This document shows, piece after piece, positions 35,395-44,344 of a stretch of 64,000 nt of DNA. Each line of letters opens with the position of its first letter. The stretch's first letter is position 1. Under the pieces are notes generated by a model. The model was given only the letters and a program-made list of their open reading frames with translations, had not been told where the DNA came from and ran no database searches. Source of the DNA: Arthrobacter rhizosphaerae (GTDB lineage Bacteria > Actinomycetota > Actinomycetes > Actinomycetales > Micrococcaceae); the NCBI RefSeq assembly GCF_023062595.1, contig NZ_JALLAN010000022.1:1-64000 (forward strand), given 5' to 3'. The translations under genes were made by a program, and so were the position numbers.

Positions 35395-36713
35395 CACTCA
35401 CCCCAAACAAAACAGAGGCGTTCGACGCCGTCGACATCATCCGCATCAAACGGGACAAGGCTGTACTTAGCCCGGAGCAGATCGACTGGACCATCGACGC
35501 TTACACCCGGGGCGCCATTGCCGATGAGCAGATGGCGGCACTGAACATGGCCATCCTGCTCAACGGCATGGACCGGGCGGAAATCTCCCGCTGGACTGCC
35601 GCCATGATCGCCTCAGGCGAGCGGATGGACTTCTCTGCACTGCGGCGTCCCGACGGCGGCGTGAAGGCTACCAGCGACAAGCACTCCACAGGCGGCGTGG
35701 GGGACAAGATCACCCTTCCGCTGGCACCGCTCGTTGCTGTGTTCGGCGTCGCAGTGCCGCAACTCTCCGGCCGCGGGTTGGGCCACACCGGCGGCACCCT
35801 GGACAAGCTCGAATCCATCCCCGGCTGGCGTGCCGCGCTCAGCAACGAGGAGATGATGGCGCAACTTCAGGACGTTGGTGCCGTGATCTGTGCGGCCGGG
35901 GCCGGGCTGGCCCCTGCTGACAAGAAGCTGTACGCCCTGCGGGACGTTACCGGAACAGTGGAAGCCATTCCACTGATTGCTTCCTCCATCATGAGCAAGA
36001 AGATTGCTGAAGGTACCGGCTCACTTGTACTCGACGTCAAAGTGGGCAGCGGGGCCTTTATGAAGGATGAGGCACGGGCCCGCGAACTGGCGGAAACCAT
36101 GGTGGCGCTGGGTAAGGACGCCGGGGTCAACACCGTGGCCCTGCTGACCAACATGAACACTCCGTTGGGTCTCACTGCAGGCAATGCGATCGAAGTAGAA
36201 GAATCGGTCGAGGTGCTTGCAGGCGGCGGTCCGGACGACGTCGTCGAACTGACCGTAAGGCTTGCCGAGGAGATGCTGGCGTGCGCAGGGGTACACGATG
36301 CGGATCCAAGGGCAGCTCTCAAGGACGGCCGGGCCATGGACGTCTGGAACCGCATGATCGAGGCGCAGAGCGGGGATCCCCGTGCGGCGCTTCCGGTGGC
36401 CAAGGAGTCAGAAGTGATTTACGCGCCGGCCGACGGCGTGCTGGTAGAACTTGATGCCTTGGCTGTGGGGGTGGCCGCGTGGCGCCTTGGTGCTGGACGG
36501 GCCCGCAAAGAGGACCAGGTTCAAGCCGGTGCCGGTGTTCGAATGCACGCTAAACCGGGGGCGGCAGTGAGGGCAGGAGAGCCGCTGATGACACTGCTGA
36601 CCGATACCCCGGAAAGATTTGCACGCGCCAAGGAAGCCCTTGAACACGCAGTGACCATCGCCCCCGATGGTTCCCGGCCGGCACAGCAACTGATTATTGA
36701 CCGCATAGCGTAG
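35391..36713 (+). CDS. deoA: Thymidine / pyrimidine-nucleoside phosphorylase
   Basis: A 440-residue enzyme that splits pyrimidine (deoxy)nucleosides into base and (deoxy)ribose-1-phosphate. The phosphate- and substrate-binding segments DKHSTGGVGDKITLPLAPLVA, LSGRGLGHTGGTLDKLES and VGSGAFMKDEARARELA are diagnostic. The C-terminal beta-hammerhead domain follows at about residue 340 (IYAPADGVLVELDA). Its GTG start overlaps cdd. Together with cdd and the upstream importer it forms a nucleoside salvage operon. Confidence 0.95.
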   Translation: MTLTPNKTEAFDAVDIIRIKRDKAVLSPEQIDWTIDAYTRGAIADEQMAALNMAILLNGMDRAEISRWTAAMIASGERMDFSALRRPDGGVKATSDKHSTGGVGDKITLPLAPLVAVFGVAVPQLSGRGLGHTGGTLDKLESIPGWRAALSNEEMMAQLQDVGAVICAAGAGLAPADKKLYALRDVTGTVEAIPLIASSIMSKKIAEGTGSLVLDVKVGSGAFMKDEARARELAETMVALGKDAGVNTVALLTNMNTPLGLTAGNAIEVEESVEVLAGGGPDDVVELTVRLAEEMLACAGVHDADPRAALKDGRAMDVWNRMIEAQSGDPRAALPVAKESEVIYAPADGVLVELDALAVGVAAWRLGAGRARKEDQVQAGAGVRMHAKPGAAVRAGEPLMTLLTDTPERFARAKEALEHAVTIAPDGSRPAQQLIIDRIA

Positions 36714-36750
36714 GCAGGAGCGAACACGTTCCGCAGGCTGTTAGGAAACT

Positions 36751-37404
36751 GTGCAGGAAATCAACGACTTCATTCTCGCGGCGGCCGGGCAGCCCTGGGT
36801 CCTGTTCCTTGTGCTGGCCTGTTGCCTAATTGATGGGTTTTTCCCGCCCATTCCCAGCGAATCTGTGGTTGTTGGCCTTGCTGCTGTTGCGGCCACGGCG
36901 GATGTGCCCAACCCCTGGCTCCTCGCTCTGGTCGCAGCGCTCGGTGCGTTCAGCGGCGACAACATCGCGTATCTGCTCGGCCGGGGCGTGGGGACAAACC
37001 GCTGGAGGTGGATGCGGGGCCGCCGGATGCAGAACGCATTCCGCTGGGCCGGACTTGAGTTGAGGAAACGGCCTGCCTCGCTGATCCTCGTAGCCCGGTT
37101 CGTTCCCATTGGCCGCGTTGCGGTCAATCTCACCGCGGGAGCCACGCATTTCCCGCACGTGCGCTTTGTGCTTCTCACGGTGCTCTCAGCAATCCTGTGG
37201 GCCGCTTACTCCGTAGGAATCGGCCTGTTTTTCGGGCAGTGGTTCGAGGATAACCATCTGCTGGGGGCTGTGATCGCCATCATCTGCGCGGTGGGCCTTG
37301 GTATTGTGGTGGACCTTGTGATCACCAGGCTGCGCGGCAAGCTGCCGGAAGAGCCGGATGAAGAGTCCGGCGAGCGTGAGGCTTCCCGCGAGGCCGGCGC
37401 TTGA
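36751..37404 (+). CDS. DedA family membrane protein, first of two
   Basis: A 217-residue membrane protein with five or six hydrophobic segments. The DedA pattern is seen in DGFFPPIPSESVVVGLAAVA and ASLILVARFVPIGRVAVNLTAG, with conserved acidic and arginine residues thought to couple proton movement. Family members are proposed to flip undecaprenyl or phospholipids. It is 37 bp after deoA. A close relative follows at 37622. Confidence 0.87.
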   Translation: MQEINDFILAAAGQPWVLFLVLACCLIDGFFPPIPSESVVVGLAAVAATADVPNPWLLALVAALGAFSGDNIAYLLGRGVGTNRWRWMRGRRMQNAFRWAGLELRKRPASLILVARFVPIGRVAVNLTAGATHFPHVRFVLLTVLSAILWAAYSVGIGLFFGQWFEDNHLLGAVIAIICAVGLGIVVDLVITRLRGKLPEEPDEESGEREASREAGA

Positions 37405-37523
37405 GGACTCTGTCTCCAAGCTGGTGTTCAGCCTTAAGAGGTAGTTTTCCCTGATGGGATATCAACCCGTAGGTGGATACTTCCAGTCGGTAGACAAAGA
37501 TACGCTGAAACAGGTGTTTCCCC

Positions 37524-37555
37524 CGGCCGGGGCGTAGCGAACGACGCCCCGGCCG
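37524..37555 (+). terminator. GC-rich hairpin between the two DedA genes
   Basis: Perfect arms CGGCCGGGGCGT (37524-37535) and ACGCCCCGGCCG (37544-37555) with an eight-nt loop. No T run follows, so it may act as an mRNA boundary rather than a strict terminator. The 217-nt gap 37405-37621 holds no gene. Confidence 0.5.
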
Positions 37556-37621
37556 TGGGACACTGAAGAGCGATTTGCATCACATGCAGCTGAGAGTTTT
37601 TTCGTCTAGGAGAACCACCGC

Positions 37622-38350
37622 GTGGAGTTTATTAATGAAGCCGTGCTCCATGCGGCGGGACAGTGGTGGATCTACCCTGTATTGCTCGTGTTTTTCTTCG
37701 TTGACGGCTTCGCGATGGTGGTTCCCAGCGAGACCCTCATTGTCGCGCTGGCCGCGTTTTCCCGGCACAGCGGGGAACCGAATCTTTGGATCCTTGGGAC
37801 AACCGCCCTGGTGGGAGCCATCGCCGGTGACAACATGGCTTTCCTCCTGGGTCGGAAGATCGGCCTGGAACGCTGGAAGTGGATGCGCCGGGCCAAGGTC
37901 CAAAAGGCGTTCGGCTGGGCGCGCTATGAACTTGAAAAACGCGGCGCTGTCCTGATCTTCACGGCAAGGTACATCCCGTGGGGGCGTGTGGCGGTCAACT
38001 ACGTGGCAGGGAGCACTGGTTTCGGACACCGCCGCTTTTTCCTGCTGGACGCCTTCGCCTGCGTCACCTGGGTCGGATACTCAATCGGCATTGGCATCCT
38101 GGCCAGCTCGTTCCCCTGGCTCCACCACAATCCGCTGCTTAGCGCCGGAATCGCGGTGGTGTTCGCCATCGTGCTCGGAATCCTCATCGACCACGTCTTG
38201 CGCTGGTGGCACAAGCACCTGGCACGCAATGACGCCGAAGTTGTTGATGAATGGCTGGACGGCGGTCCTGCCGGCGCGCAGACCCTGGAAACCAGCTCTT
38301 CTCCCATCCTCGCCTCTACTGCATTAGACCCGGAACCAGGCGGAAGGTAG
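37622..38350 (+). CDS. DedA family membrane protein, second of two
   Basis: A 242-residue paralogue of the preceding protein. It shares the pattern VDGFAMVVPSETLIVALAAF, GDNMAFLLGRKIGLERWKWMRR and ARYIPWGRVAVNYVAGSTG. The C-terminal tail is Ser/Thr-rich and soluble. The GTG start follows TAGGAG by nine nt. A tandem pair suggests gene duplication; both copies keep the conserved charged residues and appear functional. Confidence 0.87.
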   Translation: MEFINEAVLHAAGQWWIYPVLLVFFFVDGFAMVVPSETLIVALAAFSRHSGEPNLWILGTTALVGAIAGDNMAFLLGRKIGLERWKWMRRAKVQKAFGWARYELEKRGAVLIFTARYIPWGRVAVNYVAGSTGFGHRRFFLLDAFACVTWVGYSIGIGILASSFPWLHHNPLLSAGIAVVFAIVLGILIDHVLRWWHKHLARNDAEVVDEWLDGGPAGAQTLETSSSPILASTALDPEPGGR

Positions 38351-38389
38351 CGGCTGGCGTTAGCCCGCCGCCAACCCTAAGGTTGGAAC

Positions 38390-39535
38390 GTGACTGAGCC
38401 TATCCTTGACGCTGCCCCTGCCCTCGACTTCGACCTGAAGAGCCTTCCCAAGGTCTCTCTGCATGACCATCTGGATGGCGGATTGCGCCCATCCACCATT
38501 ATTGAACTGGCCAATGAAGTGGGGCACACCCTGCCCACTACCGATCCGGTGGCACTCGGCGAGTGGTTCCGGGAATCAGCCGATTCAGGCTCCCTGGTCC
38601 GCTACCTGGAAACCTTCGATCACACCGTTGCGGTCATGCAGACCAAAGACGGCCTGTTCCGGGTCGCCAAGGAGTTCGTCGAGGATCTGGCGGACGACGG
38701 CGTCGTGTACGGCGAAGTGCGCTGGGCGCCGGAGCAGCACCTCCAGAAGGGTTTGACCCTGGACGAGACCGTTGAGGCCGTCCAGGCCGGCCTCGAGGCC
38801 GGCGTTGACGCCGTTGCAGAAAGCGGCCGCGATATCCAGGTGGGCCAGCTCATCACCGCCATGCGCCACGCTGACCGTGGCCAGGAAATCGCAGAACTTG
38901 CCGTGCGGCACCGGGACCGGGGCGCGGTCGGCTTCGACATCGCCGGAGCCGAGGACGGATTCCTGCCGTCACGCTTCAAGGACGCCTTCACCTACCTGGC
39001 CGAAAACAACTTCCCCGCCACCGTCCACGCGGGCGAGGCCGCAGGACTCGAAAGCATCCAGTCCGCATTGGTGGACGGCCGGGCACTCCGCCTGGGCCAC
39101 GGCGTACGCATCGCCGAGGACATCATGGTTGAGTTCGAAGACGCGGAAGATGCCTCTGACGACGACGACAACGTGGGACTCGTGACCCTGGGGAACCTTT
39201 CAAGCTGGGTCCGGGACCGGGGCATCGCCTTGGAAATCTGCCCCTCCTCCAACCTGCAGACGGGCGCCATCGCAGGATTCGGCGACGACCTCGACAGCCA
39301 CCCGCTGGACATGCTCTACCAGTTGGGCTTCAACGTCACCATCAACACCGACAACCGCCTCATGAGCGGGGTGACGCTCACCGATGAGTTTGAACTCCTG
39401 GTTGAGACGTTCGATTATGACCTCGACGACCTGCTTGAACTCACCCTGAACGCCGCCGAGGCCGCCTTCCTGCCCCTCGAGGAGAAAGAAGCCCTCGTCG
39501 AATACATCAACGACGCCTACGCCAACCTTGCCTGA
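38390..39535 (+). CDS. add: Adenosine deaminase
   Basis: A 381-residue TIM-barrel zinc enzyme that converts adenosine to inosine. The first zinc ligands are in VSLHDHLDGGLRPST; substrate and catalytic residues follow in ATVHAGEAAGLES and RLGHGVRIAED; the Asp pair is in NTDNRLMSGV. This HDHLDGG start is the form seen in actinobacterial enzymes. The GTG has TAAGGT exactly six nt upstream, so it can be transcribed alone as a leaderless mRNA, although it sits in the nucleoside salvage cluster. Confidence 0.93.
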   Translation: MTEPILDAAPALDFDLKSLPKVSLHDHLDGGLRPSTIIELANEVGHTLPTTDPVALGEWFRESADSGSLVRYLETFDHTVAVMQTKDGLFRVAKEFVEDLADDGVVYGEVRWAPEQHLQKGLTLDETVEAVQAGLEAGVDAVAESGRDIQVGQLITAMRHADRGQEIAELAVRHRDRGAVGFDIAGAEDGFLPSRFKDAFTYLAENNFPATVHAGEAAGLESIQSALVDGRALRLGHGVRIAEDIMVEFEDAEDASDDDDNVGLVTLGNLSSWVRDRGIALEICPSSNLQTGAIAGFGDDLDSHPLDMLYQLGFNVTINTDNRLMSGVTLTDEFELLVETFDYDLDDLLELTLNAAEAAFLPLEEKEALVEYINDAYANLA

Positions 39536-40262
39536 TAGTGGCGGATCCGGGCCGGACAGCGGTTTTCCTGGAAGCAAGGGAACTCCCATTGCAGACCTGC
39601 TCGCTGTAATCGCAGCCCTCCGGGAGCACTGCCCCTGGATGGGGGCGCTGACCCACGAGTCACTGGTGGAGTATCTGTTGGAGGAAGCCTTTGAGGTCGC
39701 CGAGACCATCGAGACAGGCGCCGCCGAGGCCGAGCTCCAAGGTGAACTGGGCGATGTCCTCTTGCAGGTTGTCCTGCACGCCCGTCTGGCCCAGGAACGC
39801 GATGTCTTCGACTTCGACGACGTCGTGCGCAGCATCACGGGCAAGATGATCCGCCGCAACCCCCACGTTTTCCGTTCCGACGGCACTCTTCAGGACACTT
39901 TCCCGGCCACCGTGGCCGAAATTGTGCAGAAATGGGATGCCGTGAAGAAGGCGGAAAAGCCGGCAGGCGCGGGTGTCTTCGAAGGCGTCCCGCTCGCCTT
40001 ACCTGCTCTTGCCCGTGCCCAGAAGTCACTGGACCGGGCAGAGCGGGCCGGACTTGCGTTGCCCGCAGTACCCCCTGGGAAGTTGGCAGAATTAATGCCT
40101 GAATTAGTGCCTGCGGCAGACCATGGCACGTACTCCGAAAAAGAGCTGGGCGAGCTCCTTTTTGGTCTTGTAGCGGGGGCACGGGCCCAGGGCCTGGATG
40201 CCGAGCGTGCCCTGCGCGGGGCCATCCGTGAATTCCAGGAAGGCCACCACTCGCCTTCATGA
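39528..40262 (+). CDS. mazG: MazG-type nucleoside triphosphate pyrophosphohydrolase
   Basis: A 244-residue all-helical NTP pyrophosphatase that cleans up non-canonical or excess nucleotides. The metal site is seen in ESLVEYLLEEAFEVAETIE and ELQGELGDVLLQVVLHARL. The CPW motif is present as HCPWMGALTHESL, with Met where many members have Asp. The second domain is partial compared with the E. coli two-domain protein. It has a TTG start that overlaps the add stop by eight nt. Confidence 0.88.
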   Translation: MPDSGGSGPDSGFPGSKGTPIADLLAVIAALREHCPWMGALTHESLVEYLLEEAFEVAETIETGAAEAELQGELGDVLLQVVLHARLAQERDVFDFDDVVRSITGKMIRRNPHVFRSDGTLQDTFPATVAEIVQKWDAVKKAEKPAGAGVFEGVPLALPALARAQKSLDRAERAGLALPAVPPGKLAELMPELVPAADHGTYSEKELGELLFGLVAGARAQGLDAERALRGAIREFQEGHHSPS

Positions 40263-40382
40263 CGTCAAGGTGCCGGAGAGGTTTCCGTAACCTGTACCAC
40301 TCTCGACTACGCTTGTCCTGACGAGTACGTCGAGTTTTCAGCTAGATTCCCAGTAAATCGCTTCACCATAAGGAGCATATTC

Positions 40383-41663
40383 ATGGCGCTTATCGATGCC
40401 ATCCACGCCCGCGAGATCCTCGATTCCCGCGGCAACCCGACAGTAGAAGTTGAAGTTCTGCTTTCCGACGGCCAGATCGGCCGCGCAGCAGTTCCGTCCG
40501 GTGCTTCCACCGGTGAGCACGAGGCGGTCGAACTCCGCGACGGAGACAAGGGCCGTTACCTCGGCAAGGGCGTCCAGAAGGCCGTCGACGCCGTCATCGA
40601 CCAGATCGCTCCTGCACTGATTGGCTTCGACGCCACGGATCAGCGCAGCATCGACCAGGCCATGATCGACCTGGACGGTACACCCAACAAGAGCAAGCTC
40701 GGCGCCAACGCCATCCTGGGTGTTTCCCTGGCCGTTGCCAACGCAGCTGCGGCCTCTGCCGACCTGCCCCTGTACAAGTACCTGGGCGGGCCGAACGCCC
40801 ACGTCCTGCCTGTACCGCTGATGAACATCCTCAACGGTGGCTCCCACGCCGATTCCGACGTCGACATCCAGGAATTCATGGTTGTCCCGCTCGGCGCCGA
40901 GACCTTCTCCGAGGGCCTGCGCTGGGGCGTTGAGGTTTACCACGCGCTGAAGGCCGTTCTCCAGGAGAAGGGCCTCTCCACGGGCCTCGGCGATGAAGGT
41001 GGCTTCGCGCCGAACCTGCCGTCCAACCGCGCTGCCCTGGACCTGATCCAGGAGGCCATCAAGAACGCAGGCTACACCCCGGGTACGGACATCGCCCTCG
41101 CGCTGGACGTCGCCTCCTCCGAGTTCTTCACGGACGGTGCGTACCAGTTCGAAGGCAAGGCGCTTTCCGCTACCGAGATGAGCGCCTACTACGCAGGACT
41201 CGTCGCCGACTACCCGCTGGTTTCCATCGAAGACCCGCTGGATGAGAATGACTGGGAAGGCTGGAAGACCCTCACTGACACCATCGGTGACAAGGTCCAG
41301 CTCGTTGGAGATGACCTGTTCGTCACCAACCCGTCCATCCTGCAGCGCGGCATTGACACCAAGACCGCCAACTCGCTGCTGGTGAAGGTCAACCAGATCG
41401 GTTCCCTGACCGAAACCCTGGACGCCGTCAGCCTGGCCCAGCGTGCCGGCTTCACCACCATCACCTCGCACCGCTCAGGCGAGACCGAGGACACCACCAT
41501 CGCTGACATCTCCGTCGCCACCAACGCCGGCCAGATCAAGACCGGCGCCCCGGCACGCTCGGAGCGTGTGGCCAAGTACAACCAGCTGCTGCGCATCGAA
41601 GAAGAACTCGACGACGCCGCACGCTACGCCGGCCGCAGCGCGTTCCCGCGTTTCAAGGGCTAG
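40383..41663 (+). CDS. eno: Enolase
   Basis: A 426-residue glycolytic enzyme that interconverts 2-phosphoglycerate and phosphoenolpyruvate. The start IDAIHAREILDSRGNPTVEVEV, the loop SGASTGEHEAVELRDGD, the metal ligands in ALDVASSEF and LVSIEDPLDENDW, and the C-terminal ITSHRSGETEDTTIAD are all standard. AAGGAG precedes the ATG by seven nt. A clear terminator follows. The 120-nt leader region before it is the likely promoter site. Confidence 0.98.
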   Translation: MALIDAIHAREILDSRGNPTVEVEVLLSDGQIGRAAVPSGASTGEHEAVELRDGDKGRYLGKGVQKAVDAVIDQIAPALIGFDATDQRSIDQAMIDLDGTPNKSKLGANAILGVSLAVANAAAASADLPLYKYLGGPNAHVLPVPLMNILNGGSHADSDVDIQEFMVVPLGAETFSEGLRWGVEVYHALKAVLQEKGLSTGLGDEGGFAPNLPSNRAALDLIQEAIKNAGYTPGTDIALALDVASSEFFTDGAYQFEGKALSATEMSAYYAGLVADYPLVSIEDPLDENDWEGWKTLTDTIGDKVQLVGDDLFVTNPSILQRGIDTKTANSLLVKVNQIGSLTETLDAVSLAQRAGFTTITSHRSGETEDTTIADISVATNAGQIKTGAPARSERVAKYNQLLRIEEELDDAARYAGRSAFPRFKG

Positions 41664-41681
41664 TAGCCGCAAAAACGCTTG

Positions 41682-41721
41682 ACCGGTGGCTATGGTTGAA
41701 AGACCATGGCCACCGGTTTTC
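41682..41721 (+). terminator. Intrinsic terminator after eno
   Basis: Arms 41682-41696 and 41703-41717, containing ACCGGTGGC and GCCACCGGT, pair with one wobble around a six-nt loop and are followed by TTTCTTT. Confidence 0.8.
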
Positions 41722-41832
41722 TTTAACCAGGCAGGCAGTCAGCCCCCACGCGGGCCGGCAAGAGCATCAAGACAAGAGCAGCAAGGCAAGTGCAGCAACC
41801 GCCCGCAAGGACAAGGGCATTACAGGAGTGTC

Positions 41833-42597
41833 ATGGCAACCCGACGTCCCAAGGTTCCCAGGATCACCAGTGCGGCCCCTACAGCGGAAGGGACCGACGG
41901 CGGCGATGTCATTCAGGCGCATTTCGGCTCCACAGCTTCAGGGACGAAGCCTGCTTCCGCAAGCCAGGGTCTGCGGGCAGACGAACCCCGGGCGGGTGCT
42001 GCTAAAACCGCCGGTGAGACACGGGGAACGGCCAGCGCCGCAGCAGGCAAAGCGGACGCCGCCATGTCCGCCGCCGGTAAGCGTGGAACGAACAAGTCCT
42101 CCGCCAGTCAGGTGAAAGTGGAAGCCCGCACAGGGGTGGGGAGTTCGCGGCACAGCGTGAAGCGGCCCCTGCCCGCCGGGCGCGACGGTGATGCCTCCTT
42201 GGATCCTGTTCCCGCACGGGCGTTTTCAGGCCGGTTGCTGGCGCTGGCCGTGGTGATGATCGCGATTACAGTGATGCTCGCACCAACAGTGAAGATTTAC
42301 GTTGACAAGTCAGCCGAGATAGCGGCCCTGGAAGCGGACATTGCCGCCCGCAAGGCAGAGCAAAACGGCCTCAAGCAGCAGGTCTCCCGCTGGCAGGACC
42401 CCAACTACGTCAAACAGCAGGCCCGGGACCGCATTAACATGGTTATGCCGGGTGAGACGAGCTACTGGGTTTTTGGCAGCGATGAGCCTGCCGGAACCAG
42501 CAGCGGCCAGACCGGTTCAGGATCAGCAGAAGACCCGGCCAACCTGCCGTGGGTGGATGCCCTTTGGGAGTCCATCCGGCGGTCGGCAACAGACTAG
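41833..42597 (+). CDS. FtsB/DivIC family septum formation initiator
   Basis: A 254-residue bitopic membrane protein of the division complex. The first 130 residues are cytosolic, Ala/Ser/Lys-rich and low-complexity. One membrane span follows (LLALAVVMIAITVMLAPTV, about 134-152), then a coiled coil (SAEIAALEADIAARKAEQNGL) and the conserved DPNYVKQQARDRINMVMPGE. The ATG is five nt after CAGGAG. The eno-ftsB-DUF501-ppx order is the conserved actinobacterial arrangement. Confidence 0.88.
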   Translation: MATRRPKVPRITSAAPTAEGTDGGDVIQAHFGSTASGTKPASASQGLRADEPRAGAAKTAGETRGTASAAAGKADAAMSAAGKRGTNKSSASQVKVEARTGVGSSRHSVKRPLPAGRDGDASLDPVPARAFSGRLLALAVVMIAITVMLAPTVKIYVDKSAEIAALEADIAARKAEQNGLKQQVSRWQDPNYVKQQARDRINMVMPGETSYWVFGSDEPAGTSSGQTGSGSAEDPANLPWVDALWESIRRSATD

Positions 42598-42661
42598 AAG
42601 CGGTACCCGCCCCTGGAATGTCCCCGGGACAGTCCCCACCGGGAACGAAAGTGGCAACGCA

Positions 42662-43345
42662 GTGGAATGGAACGCAGTGGAATCGAATGCAGCGGCCTCG
42701 CCGGAGGAACTCCGCCAGCCGTCAGAAAAGGATCTTGACGTCCTCAGCCGCCAGCTGGGGCGGCCCGTGCGGGACGTTGTCGAGATCCCGGCGCGCTGCG
42801 TCTGCGGCAACCCCCTGGTCGCAGCCACCGCGCCCCGGCTTAGCAACGGAACGCCGTTTCCGACCACGTTCTACCTCACGCATCCAGTGATCACCTCCGC
42901 CGTATCGCGGCTTGAGGCCGCTGGGCTGATGAACACCATGAACGAGCGGCTTGCAGAGGACACCCCCCTGGCAGAGCGGTACCAGTCAGCCCATGAAGCC
43001 TACCTGCGCTCCCGGAACGAGATCGGTACACGCTGCGGAATCGGCGCGGTACCGGAGATCGACGGCGTTTCAGCTGGCGGAATGCCCACCCGGGTCAAAT
43101 GCCTCCATGTACTGGTGGGCCACTCCCTGGCTGCCGGTCCTGGAGTGAATCCGCTCGGAGACGAAGCCTTGGCCGCAATTGCCGAGTGGTGGACGGCCGA
43201 CCGTTGCTACTGCGTGGGGGCCTGGGATACAGCCGGCGAGACGCCGTCACGTGAACTGAGCCGCCACGGCCCCCAGGGCTTGCCTGACATAGTGGGCCGC
43301 CCCGCCCCTGTACGCGGCACCGCCGCAGCGAAGGATCTCCCATGA
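42662..43345 (+). CDS. DUF501 domain-containing protein
   Basis: A protein of about 227 residues of unknown function. The domain begins at LDVLSRQLGRPVRDVVEIPARC and contains CGNPLVAATAPRLSNGTPFPTTFYL, GTRCGIGA and the conserved MPTRVKCLHVLVGHSLAAGPG. The cysteines and histidine suggest a metal or redox site, but this is not established. The start is uncertain: GTG at 42662 and 42677 lie in a 15-bp tandem repeat (42656-42685), and no strong ribosome binding site is visible. The stop overlaps ppx as ATGA. Confidence 0.83.
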   Translation: MEWNAVESNAAASPEELRQPSEKDLDVLSRQLGRPVRDVVEIPARCVCGNPLVAATAPRLSNGTPFPTTFYLTHPVITSAVSRLEAAGLMNTMNERLAEDTPLAERYQSAHEAYLRSRNEIGTRCGIGAVPEIDGVSAGGMPTRVKCLHVLVGHSLAAGPGVNPLGDEALAAIAEWWTADRCYCVGAWDTAGETPSRELSRHGPQGLPDIVGRPAPVRGTAAAKDLP

Positions 43346-44289
43346 CCCGCGTAGCGGCCGTTGACTGTGGCACCAATTCGATCCGCCTGCTGATCGCTGA
43401 TGCCGCAGGCAAGGACGGCACGTTAGCCCTGAACGATGTGGTGCGGGAAATGCGGGTGGTACGGCTCGGCCAAGGGGTTGACGCCACGGGGGAGCTGGCG
43501 CAGGAAGCACTCGACCGGACCTTCGCCGCGGCGGCAGATTATGCGTCGATGATAAGGAGCCACGGTTCCAGTCATGTCCGTTTTGTAGCTACCTCGGCCA
43601 CTAGGGACGCTGCCAACCGGCAGGTCTTCGTGGACGGCATCCGCAAGCTTCTCGGCGTCGAACCGGAAGTCATCTCAGGAGATGAGGAGGCTGCGCTGTC
43701 CTTCGCCGGAGCCAGCAGCGTGCTGCCTTCCAGAGGCCAGGATCCTGTCTTGGTAGTGGACCTCGGGGGTGGAAGCACGGAATTCGTGCTCGGCGATGTC
43801 TCCGGCGTGATAGCCGCAAAATCAGTGGATATCGGCTGTGTCAGAATGACGGAACGGCACCTGCTCAGCGACCCGCCGACGGCCCGGGAGATCGCCGCGG
43901 CGGAAGCCGACGTCGACGCCGCCATCAGCCAGGCGGCACTGGCCGTTCCCCTCGAACGTACTGCCGCCGTCGTTGGCGTGGCCGGCTCCATCACCACCAT
44001 TACCGCGCACGCCTTGCGGCTGCCTGAGTACTCGCCGGCCGCTATCCATGGCAGTGAACTGAGCATCACAGTCATCCGGGAGGCGGCCAGCGACCTGCTG
44101 CGAATGACACGTGCGGAAAGGGCGGCCCTGCCCTACATGCACCCGGGCCGGGTTGACGTTATCGGAGCCGGGGCCCTGGTGTGGCGCCGTGTGCTGGAAC
44201 GGATGGCGGAGGTCACTGATGGGCGGATCAGTACGGCTGTCAGCAGCGAACACGATATTCTCGACGGAATCGCCCTCAGCGCCCTCTGA
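43342..44289 (+). CDS. ppx: Ppx/GppA family phosphatase
   Basis: A 315-residue exopolyphosphatase/guanosine pentaphosphatase-like protein of the ASKHA fold. The phosphate loops are VAAVDCGTNSIRLLIAD at the N-terminus and VLVVDLGGGSTEFVLGD near residues 137-153. It lacks the C-terminal HD domain of E. coli GppA, as is normal for actinobacterial Ppx2-type enzymes. The start overlaps DUF501 by four nt, and AAGGA lies upstream. Confidence 0.9.
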   Translation: MTRVAAVDCGTNSIRLLIADAAGKDGTLALNDVVREMRVVRLGQGVDATGELAQEALDRTFAAAADYASMIRSHGSSHVRFVATSATRDAANRQVFVDGIRKLLGVEPEVISGDEEAALSFAGASSVLPSRGQDPVLVVDLGGGSTEFVLGDVSGVIAAKSVDIGCVRMTERHLLSDPPTAREIAAAEADVDAAISQAALAVPLERTAAVVGVAGSITTITAHALRLPEYSPAAIHGSELSITVIREAASDLLRMTRAERAALPYMHPGRVDVIGAGALVWRRVLERMAEVTDGRISTAVSSEHDILDGIALSAL

Positions 44290-44344
44290 CCGGGCACCTG
44301 ACCACCCCCTCCGTGCCGCCTGACATACAGCCGATTGGACCAGA

